Shown here piece by piece: positions 58,307 to 64,000 of a stretch of DNA of 64,000 nt. The notes under the pieces are model-generated. The model saw only the letters and a list, made by a program, of their open reading frames with translations, ran no database searches and was not told where the DNA came from. How positions within the stretch are numbered: the stretch's first letter is position 1; every line of letters starts with the position of its first letter. Origin of the DNA: Rubrivivax sp. (GTDB taxonomy: Bacteria > Pseudomonadota > Gammaproteobacteria > Burkholderiales > Burkholderiaceae_C); contig JALHPF010000019.1 of assembly GCA_022842595.1 (NCBI GenBank), forward strand, positions 46,255 through 110,254. The letters are read 5' to 3'. Both the position numbers and the translations under genes were made by a program.

Positions 58307-58709
58307 CGGTGACCACCGTGAGGGTGCGCGCTGCGCCGAGTTCCTTGCCTGACCAGCCGATGACGACGCTGAGCTGGGTGCCGACGCGGGTGGACGTGAC
58401 TGCCACCGGGCCGGGCAGGGCGTTGCCCACGCGCTGGCCCCACAGGGTGGTGTTGTCGCGGGCCACCGCGCTGGCGCAGGCACCGGCGGCCGGGAATCTG
58501 TAGCAGTCCAGGTTGTCGGAGTCGACGAGCGCGGTGTTCAGCAGCTCGTTGGCGAACTGCATGGCCACGGCGCGCGTCTGCGCTTCGGTGGTCTGGGCGA
58601 CCATGCGCGTCTGGAAGCCGGCCAGCGCCAGCATGCCGAAGGCCATCAGCGACATGCCGACGAGCGCGTCGACCAGCGTCATGCCGCGGCGGGGACGTGT
58701 CAGTTGCAT
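58296..58709 (-). CDS. pilV: PilV-type minor pilin
   Basis: The 137-residue protein begins MQLTRPRRGMTLVDALVGMS, with a prepilin motif G/MTLVDA (Asp in place of the usual Glu at position 5), then LALAGFQTRMVAQTTEAQTR, ELLNTALVDSDNLDCYRFPA and the C-terminal LTVVTDVQ. It belongs to the PilV minor pilins that prime pilus assembly. It overlaps both fimT (10 bases) and pilW (11 bases). Confidence 0.9.
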   Translation of the reverse strand: MQLTRPRRGMTLVDALVGMSLMAFGMLALAGFQTRMVAQTTEAQTRAVAMQFANELLNTALVDSDNLDCYRFPAAGACASAVARDNTTLWGQRVGNALPGPVAVTSTRVGTQLSVVIGWSGKELGAARTLTVVTDVQ

Positions 58710-59176
58710 GATCGGGTGACGTCGCCGCAAAGCCTGACCGCACCGCCTGCGTCGACCCGCAGGCCTGGGCAGCGCCTCTCGGCGCTGCAGCTGGAATTGG
58801 TCAGCACGAGGTTGACGCCGACGTCCTGCAGGGGGTCGAGGCGGCCGTCGCTGCCGAAGTCGATGTTGGTGTCGGCGGCAGCGGCCAGTGGGCTTGCCAG
58901 CGTCTGTTCGCGGAACACGACACCGTCGCCGCCGCCCGACATGTCCAGCAGGCTGACGGTGTTGCCCGCCACACGCACGCGCACCGGCACGTTGCGCTTG
59001 CGCGCCTCGCTCTGTGCCAGCAGGGTCTGGGCGAGCAGGGTGTTGCCGCCTTCGCGCAGCCGCGAATTGGCCACGTAGTCGCCCAGGAAAGGCGCTGCGG
59101 CCAGCGCCAGAACGCCCGAGATCGCCAACCCGATCATCAGTTCGATCAGCGTCAGGCCGCGCTTCAGCCCTCGCAT
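58700..59176 (-). CDS. fimT: FimT/GspH-type minor pilin
   Basis: The 158-residue protein has a short leader MRGLKRG and the prepilin motif G/LTLIELMIGLAISGVLA, then a GspH-like globular part with LLAQTLLAQSEARKRNVPVR, VFREQTLASPLAAAADTNID and the Cys pairs NSSCSAERRCPG and RLCGDVTRSC. FimT in this context helps natural transformation by binding DNA, or primes pili. It starts inside the pilE 3' end (13-base overlap). Confidence 0.9.
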   Translation of the reverse strand: MRGLKRGLTLIELMIGLAISGVLALAAAPFLGDYVANSRLREGGNTLLAQTLLAQSEARKRNVPVRVRVAGNTVSLLDMSGGGDGVVFREQTLASPLAAAADTNIDFGSDGRLDPLQDVGVNLVLTNSSCSAERRCPGLRVDAGGAVRLCGDVTRSCN

Positions 59177-59595
59177 ACGGCCCCTCGCATGGTCCAGCAG
59201 TCCTGGGCCGGTGCGCCCTTGGGGTGGCTGGTGGTGCGGCGCACCCCCTGATGGTTGATGGTATAGACGTAACCCGTCATTGCGTTCTGGCCGCTGGCCG
59301 TGGCGAGGAACTGCTGGCCGCCGGCGTCGATGATCGTGCAGGTGATGACGAAGTTCGCTGGCACGGGCACGGCCACGGCGCAATTGCCGCCGGCGTCGTC
59401 ATAGCGGCCCACGTCCTGGAAACGCTGTTCCATGCGCGTGGCGAAGCTGCTCAGCCCGTCGAGCGCCGGTGGCACACGGCCTCGTTTGACATAGTCGCCA
59501 TAGAACGGCAGCGCGATCGAGGCCAGCAAGGCCACGATGGCGATCGTCACCAGCACCTCGATCAGGGTGAAGCCTCGGGGTTCGGAATTTCGCAT
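59164..59595 (-). CDS. pilE: type IV pilin PilE-like
   Basis: The 143-residue pilin has a leader MRNSEPRG and the mature start FTLIEVLVTIAIVALLASIA, with Glu5. The globular domain has ALDGLSSFATRMEQRFQDVG, NCAVAVPVPANFVITCTIID and the disulfide pair CWTMRGAVC at the end. It is the first gene of the minor-pilin operon here, in contrast to the more usual final place after pilY1. The ATG at 59595 is chosen because it gives the short basic leader. Confidence 0.92.
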   Translation of the reverse strand: MRNSEPRGFTLIEVLVTIAIVALLASIALPFYGDYVKRGRVPPALDGLSSFATRMEQRFQDVGRYDDAGGNCAVAVPVPANFVITCTIIDAGGQQFLATASGQNAMTGYVYTINHQGVRRTTSHPKGAPAQDCWTMRGAVCEG

Positions 59596-59778
59596 GTCGG
59601 GCTGTTGCACAAAGGTGCGAACCTGCCATCCGGGCAAATTCACAGGGGCTGCGCAGCGGGCCCCGGCATCAGGGCAGACTGGAAACCGGAGAACAAAAAC
59701 TGTAGCCCACTGCCGCCCCGCCCGTGGCCGCAGGCCCGCGCGTTCCCGCTGAACTAGGGGGGCGCTCGGCCCGGGTCT

Positions 59779-60171
59779 TCAGGCTCGCGCGCCGGGCGGG
59801 GCCCCGGGGCCGACGGGCGGTGCCGGCGCGGGCCTGGTGGCCCTGGTCACGAGAACCACCACCAGGCTCAGCAGTGCTGCGCCGCCCAGGAAGAGCACGG
59901 CACCACCGCCCCATACCAGCCACACCACCCAGCCGGCATGCGTTCCCAGCCAGCCGAGCGTGGCCTGGGTGGCTTCCAGCATCGCGTGGGCCATGGCTTC
60001 CCAGCCAGGCACCCAGATGTCGAGCAGGTGACCGAAGGGCACCTGGTCGAGCAGCGGGCGTAGGTCGCCCACCCAGCCAGGGTCGGCGCCCAGCACGGCG
60101 GCCGTGCCCCAGGCCAGCAGCGTCCACAAGCCGAGCACGATGGCGGTGATGATCCAGATGGCGATGTGCAT
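59779..60171 (-). CDS. hypothetical membrane protein
   Basis: The 130-residue protein has two hydrophobic segments: IAIWIITAIVLGLWTLLAWG near the N-terminus and AGWVVWLVWGGGAVLFLGGA near residues 80-110. A soluble linker (GWVGDLRPLLDQVPFGHLLD, GWEAMAHAMLEATQATLGWL) lies between, and the C-terminus is Pro/Ala-rich. I do not recognise the family; it is common as a short gene in Burkholderiales genomes. It starts 22 bases after the dioxygenase stop and may share its transcript. Confidence 0.7.
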   Translation of the reverse strand: MHIAIWIITAIVLGLWTLLAWGTAAVLGADPGWVGDLRPLLDQVPFGHLLDIWVPGWEAMAHAMLEATQATLGWLGTHAGWVVWLVWGGGAVLFLGGAALLSLVVVLVTRATRPAPAPPVGPGAPPGARA

Positions 60172-60193
60172 GGCGGCGTTGGCGGGTGCTCGT

Positions 60194-61078
60194 TCAATGA
60201 TGCGGCGCAGGATTCTGCGCCAGCACCGCACCGGCGCCAAACGGCGACGCCCGACCCCATGCACCGAAGGCATACGCGTCCATCCCCAGGTCGCCGAAAG
60301 TCAGGCTGGCATGCACCCGCGCCGCCGGGCTGTCTGCTGCATTGGCCCCGGCCCCCGCCCCGGCGGCCACGAAGAAAGGCAGCAGGTGTTCGCTGCTCGG
60401 GTGCATCAGCGCGGCGTGTGGTGCCTGGGCTTGCCAGTCCAGCAGGGCTGGCCAGTCGGCGGCGGCGCCGCGGCTGGCAAACCAGTCGCGAAAGGCCGTG
60501 CTTTCGGCCGTGGCCGGTGCGTCCACCGCCACCTGCCCATGGCCGCCGAAGACGCGACGCAGGTTGTGGGTGATGCTGCCGCTGCCCAGCACGAGCACAC
60601 CATCTTGCGCCAGCGGTGCCAACGCCTGCCCCAGCGCGAACAGCTGCGAGGCCGACCATGTCGGCGGCCAGCCGAGCGGCAGCACGGGAATGTCCGCCTG
60701 CGGGAACATGAAGCGCAGCGGCGTCCAGATGCCGTGGTCGAGGCCGCCTTCGCGCAGCAGGTGCACCGGCAGCCCGCTGTCTTTCACCAGGGCGGCCACG
60801 CGCGCGGCCAGCGCCGGCGAACCCGGCGCGTCGTAGCGCAGCGTGCGCAGCCGGGGGTCGAAGCCGCCGAAGTCGTAGACGGCTTCGTGACGCGGCGCCG
60901 CCAGCAGCGCGGGTTCCCGCGTCAGGGTGTGCGCCGAAACCATGACGATCGCCTTCGGCCGGCCGAATTCGGCCTCGATGGCCGGTCCCAGCGCCGTCAT
61001 GAAGGCGCCGGCCTCGCGCGGCTCCAGCGCCGTCATCGGCGAGCCGTGGGACAGGAAGAAGGTGGGCAGGGTTTTCAT
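60194..61078 (-). CDS. DODA-type extradiol dioxygenase
   Basis: The 294-residue protein fits the LigB/YgiD (4,5-DOPA dioxygenase) family: TFFLSHGSPMTALEPREAGA with the metal His, AIVMVSAHTLTREPALLAAP (second His), EGGLDHGIWTPLRFMFPQAD (third His) and LVLGSGSITHNLRRVF. It should be a metal-dependent ring-cleaving dioxygenase of catechol-like compounds; the family often has broad specificity. Start at 61078 (MKTLPTFF) matches the family. It is divergent from the FtsX-like gene (85 bases). Confidence 0.95.
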   Translation of the reverse strand: MKTLPTFFLSHGSPMTALEPREAGAFMTALGPAIEAEFGRPKAIVMVSAHTLTREPALLAAPRHEAVYDFGGFDPRLRTLRYDAPGSPALAARVAALVKDSGLPVHLLREGGLDHGIWTPLRFMFPQADIPVLPLGWPPTWSASQLFALGQALAPLAQDGVLVLGSGSITHNLRRVFGGHGQVAVDAPATAESTAFRDWFASRGAAADWPALLDWQAQAPHAALMHPSSEHLLPFFVAAGAGAGANAADSPAARVHASLTFGDLGMDAYAFGAWGRASPFGAGAVLAQNPAPHH

Positions 61079-61163
61079 GCCGTCATTGAAGCATTGCCAG
61101 CGGCGGCAGCCGTTCAAGCCCCTTGCATGCAGCGTGCACCGCGCGATCGGTTAACTTCAGAGG

Positions 61164-63749
61164 ATGAGCACCCTGCGCCCGCCTTCCGTTGTTGCCCTGG
61201 CCTGGCGCCAGACCTTGCGAGACTTCCGTGCCGGCGAATTGCGCCTGCTGGCCGTGGCCGTGATGCTGGCCGTGGCCGCATTGACGGCGGTGGGCTTCTT
61301 TGCCGACCGCCTGAACACGGGCCTGCAGCGCGACGCCCGCCAGCTGCTGGGCGGCGACGCCATCGTCGGCAGTGACCGGCCCACCCCGCCCGAACTGCTG
61401 GCCCAGGCGCAGACGCTGGGCCTTCGCACGGCACAGAGCGTGGGCTTCCCGAGCATGGCGCGCGCGCCCGACGCCTTGGGCGGCGCCTCGCGCCTGGTGG
61501 CGGTGAAGGCGGTTTCGCCGAATTACCCCTTGCGCGGCAAGCTGCAGCTGCGGCGCACGCCCGACGGCCCGGTCGAGAGCGTCGCCGCAGCGCCCGAACC
61601 CGGCCAGGTGTGGGCCGACGCCGCCTTGTTCGACGCCCTGCAGCTGAAGCCCGGCGACAGTCTGCTGCTGGGCGACGGCAGCTTCAGGCTCACGCGCATC
61701 ATCGTGGCCGAGCCCGACCGTGGCGCCGGCTTCATGAGCTTTGCGCCGCGCGTGATGCTGGCCGAGGCCGACCTGGCCGCCACCAAGCTGGTGCAACCCG
61801 CCAGCCGGCTGAACTACCGCCTGGCCGTGGTCGCCCCCGACAACCTGGGTTCGGCCCGTGGCGACGACCGCGTGCGCGAATTCGTGCGCCTGACCGAAGC
61901 CCGCATCAAGGGCGCACCGCTGCGCGGCGTGAGCGTCGAGTCGCTGGAAAGCGGCCGGCCCGAGATGCAGCAGGCCCTGGGCCGCGCCGAGAAGTTCCTG
62001 AACCTGGTGGCCCTGCTCGCGGCCCTGCTGTCGGCCGTGGCGGTGGGCATTGCCGCGCGTGAGTTTGCCCAGCGCCACCTCGACGACTGCGCCATGCTGC
62101 GGGTGCTGGGCCTGTCTCAGGGGCGCATTGCCGGCGCCTACACGCTGGAATTTGCCTGGGTCGGTCTGCTGGCCAGCGCTGCCGGCGTGGCGATTGGCTT
62201 TGCGGTGCACTTCGGCTTCGTCGCGCTGCTGGCCGGGCTGGTTCAGGCCGAGCTGCCGGCGCCTGGCATCTGGCCGGCCCTGTTCGGCCTGGGTGTGGGG
62301 CTGACGCTGCTGCTCGGCTTCGGCCTGCCGCCAGTGCTGCAGCTGGCACAGGTGCCGCCGCTGCGCGTGATCCGCCGCGACGTCGGCGGCGTCAAGGCCG
62401 CATCGGTGGGTGTGCTGGCGGCGGGCACGCTGGGTTTCGTGGCACTGCTGATGGCAGTGTCCAGCGACCTGAAGCTGGGGGCGATTGCCGTCGGCGGCTT
62501 TGCCTTGGCGGTGGCGATGTTCGCGCTGCTGGCCTGGGTGGCGGTGCGCCTCTTGCGCAGTGCCGTGCCCGAAGCCGGCACGCCGCGCTGGTGGACCTTC
62601 GGCGCGAGCGCGCCACGCTGGCTGGTGCTGGCCACGCGCCAGATCGCCGCGCGGCCCGCGTTTGCGGTGCTGCAGGTGTCGGCGCTGTCGGTGGGTCTGC
62701 TGGCCCTGGTGCTGCTGGTGCTGCTGCGCACCGACCTCATCAGCAGCTGGCGCCAGGCCACCCCGCCCGACGCGCCGAACCGCTTCGTGATCAACCTGCA
62801 GCCGGACCAGGGCGACGCCTTCAAGGCCCGGCTGGATGCTGCCGGCGTGAAGGGCTACGACTGGTACCCGATGATCCGCGGCCGCCTGGTGGCTATCAAC
62901 GGCCAGCCCATCACCGCGCAGAGCTTCAGTGAAGAGCGCGCCAGCCGCATGGCCGAACGTGAATTCAACCTCAGCCATTCGGCCACCAACCCACCGCACA
63001 ACGAGGTCGTGGCCGGGCAGTGGAGCGCGGCCGACGACGGCCTGTCGGTGGAGGAAGGGCTGGCGCAGCAGCTGGGCCTGAAACTCGGCGACACGCTCAC
63101 TTTCGACATTGCCGGCAGCCAGCACAGTGGCCGCATCAACAGCCTGCGCAAGGTCGACTGGGGTTCGATGCGGGTGAACTTCTTCGTGCTGTTCACGCAG
63201 GCGCAGATGGCCGATGTGCCCGTCAGCTACATCAGCGCTTTCAAGGCGCCGGCCACGCCTGGTTTCGACAATCAGCTGACGCGCGAGTTCCCGAACATCA
63301 CCAACGTCGACATCTCGGCTTCGGTGGCACAGGTGCAGCGTGTGCTGGACCAGGTGATCCGCGCGGTCGAATTCCTGTTCGGCTTCACGCTGCTGGCCGG
63401 GCTGGTGGTCTTGTTCGCGGCGATCACGGCCACACGCGAAGCGCGCGCGCGCGAATTCGCCATCATGCGGGCAATGGGCGCCAGTTCACGCCTGCTGGCC
63501 CAGGTGCAGCGCACCGAGCTGCTGGGCGTGGGCGCGCTGGCGGGTTTCCTGGCGTCGCTGGCTGCCATGGCCGTGGGCTGGGCCCTGGCGCGTTATGCCT
63601 TCGAATTCGCCTGGGCGCCCGCATTCTGGGTGCCACTGGCCGGCGCCGGAGCCGGTGCCTTGCTGGCCTTGGCGGCGGGCTGGTGGGGGCTGCGTGAAGT
63701 GCTGCAGCGTCCCGTGCTGGAGACCTTGCGCCGAGCGGGCGCCGTGTAG
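61164..63749 (+). CDS. FtsX-like ABC permease (YbbP type)
   Basis: The 861-residue protein has the YbbP layout: TM1 near the N-terminus (LLAVAVMLAVAALTAVGFFA), a periplasmic domain, three TM segments with an FtsX domain (LNLVALLAALLSAVAVGIAA, EFAQRHLDDCAMLRVLGLSQ), another hydrophobic block, a second periplasmic domain and a last FtsX domain (RAVEFLFGFTLLAGLVVLFA, REFAIMRAMGASSRLLAQVQ). The companion ATPase (YbbA) is not in the window. It probably exports or extracts lipid or lipoprotein-like substrates. The start has no strong Shine-Dalgarno. Confidence 0.93.
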   Translation: MSTLRPPSVVALAWRQTLRDFRAGELRLLAVAVMLAVAALTAVGFFADRLNTGLQRDARQLLGGDAIVGSDRPTPPELLAQAQTLGLRTAQSVGFPSMARAPDALGGASRLVAVKAVSPNYPLRGKLQLRRTPDGPVESVAAAPEPGQVWADAALFDALQLKPGDSLLLGDGSFRLTRIIVAEPDRGAGFMSFAPRVMLAEADLAATKLVQPASRLNYRLAVVAPDNLGSARGDDRVREFVRLTEARIKGAPLRGVSVESLESGRPEMQQALGRAEKFLNLVALLAALLSAVAVGIAAREFAQRHLDDCAMLRVLGLSQGRIAGAYTLEFAWVGLLASAAGVAIGFAVHFGFVALLAGLVQAELPAPGIWPALFGLGVGLTLLLGFGLPPVLQLAQVPPLRVIRRDVGGVKAASVGVLAAGTLGFVALLMAVSSDLKLGAIAVGGFALAVAMFALLAWVAVRLLRSAVPEAGTPRWWTFGASAPRWLVLATRQIAARPAFAVLQVSALSVGLLALVLLVLLRTDLISSWRQATPPDAPNRFVINLQPDQGDAFKARLDAAGVKGYDWYPMIRGRLVAINGQPITAQSFSEERASRMAEREFNLSHSATNPPHNEVVAGQWSAADDGLSVEEGLAQQLGLKLGDTLTFDIAGSQHSGRINSLRKVDWGSMRVNFFVLFTQAQMADVPVSYISAFKAPATPGFDNQLTREFPNITNVDISASVAQVQRVLDQVIRAVEFLFGFTLLAGLVVLFAAITATREARAREFAIMRAMGASSRLLAQVQRTELLGVGALAGFLASLAAMAVGWALARYAFEFAWAPAFWVPLAGAGAGALLALAAGWWGLREVLQRPVLETLRRAGAV

Positions 63750-63921
63750 CCCCAAGCCTGCTTCCGAGCCACCAGCACGGCCTGCAGAGCCGACAGCCAC
63801 TCTTGTATTTGAAAGTCTGCAGTCGCCGCCCGTTGCTGACGTTCGCTCGGACCCCTTCGGCACGCTGCCTTGGTCACTTGGGCTGGGCGAGCCGGGTGGC
63901 CCCCTCCGCTCATGTCCCCCT

Positions 63922-63964
63922 CCCACGGTCCGTCAGGTGCCAGAGGCACCTGACGGACCGTGGG
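63922..63964. terminator. perfect 20-bp hairpin near the window end
   Basis: CCCACGGTCCGTCAGGTGCC (63922-63941) and GGCACCTGACGGACCGTGGG (63945-63964) are perfectly complementary around a 3-base AGA loop. It lies 173 bases after the FtsX-like stop. A 20-bp flawless stem is longer than a normal terminator; it could also be an insertion-sequence end or extragenic repeat. CTCCTCCTTTAC follows. Confidence 0.6.
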
Positions 63965-64000
63965 CTCCTCCTTTACTTCGCTGCGGGGGGCACCCGGCTC

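Noticed and set aside
61083..63125. 680-codon minus-strand frame opposite the FtsX-like permease
   Set aside because: Gln/His/Arg-rich antisense translation with no domain; the plus strand is a full YbbP-like permease.

Overview
This is a GC-rich (roughly two-thirds G+C), gene-dense chromosomal segment, most likely from a betaproteobacterium of the order Burkholderiales in the Rubrivivax/Leptothrix/Ideonella neighbourhood. The evidence is the PEP-CTERM anchored exoproteins (three), the fimT-pilV-pilW-pilX-pilY1 minor pilin set, the betaproteobacterial-style ATP synthase c subunit, the lipB-lipA pair and codon usage that is almost always G/C at the third position. No rRNA or tRNA gene was seen. 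The assignment is an inference from gene content, not a computed placement.

Layout. 1-7446: PEP-CTERM protein (cut by the window edge), a PEP-CTERM tailed glucose/sorbosone dehydrogenase-like protein, a DUF4331 protein with a small lipoprotein, and a DUF4198 plus TonB-receptor pair. 7864-14231: small housekeeping and hypothetical genes (cyclic-nucleotide-binding membrane protein, SnoaL-like, MmcQ/YjbR, cupin, lipoprotein, DUF302), upp, a PEP-CTERM protein, a stand-alone ATP synthase c subunit and an XRE/MmyB-type regulator. 14314-19238: a tightly coupled four-gene operon joining a periplasmic c-heme sensor, a membrane protein, a MoxR ATPase and a VWA/metallopeptidase-like protein. 19296-23821: a polymorphic toxin locus on the minus strand: a 989-residue toxin with its own immunity gene, then a decayed copy of the toxin linker and a second, displaced nuclease tip with a YezG-like immunity gene. 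This island is bracketed by a degraded second copy of the VWA gene's 3' end (24499-24794).

23954-28777: two histidine phosphatase paralogues (one apparently dead), a DUF5666 lipoprotein, a DUF2145 protein and a lipoprotein. 28838-36473: genes for the URC uracil-catabolic pathway (URC4/DUF1688 and URC1/GTP cyclohydrolase II-like) in a minus-strand set with a ParA-like ATPase and a PhyH-type dioxygenase, next to a divergent TonB receptor coupled to a BMP-family nucleoside-binding protein; together they read as an uptake-plus-degradation locus for pyrimidine or nucleoside. 36566-39046: DUF924, a higBA toxin-antitoxin pair, a GA microsatellite and an exported sorting-signal protein; 39173-39332 holds a possible IS91-type relic. 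39619-43891: a tungsten aldehyde oxidoreductase (aor) operon. 44018-50289: a very large hybrid histidine kinase followed by a response-regulator diguanylate cyclase.

50545-53266: lipB-lipA-adenine deaminase. 53278-59595: pilE-fimT-pilV-pilW-pilX-pilY1 in transcription order. 59779-64000: a membrane protein, a DODA-type dioxygenase, an FtsX-like permease, and a perfect 20-bp hairpin near the window end. The strongest candidates for novel biology are the heme-sensor/MoxR/VWA operon, the toxin-tip replacement locus and the uracil uptake-plus-URC cluster.
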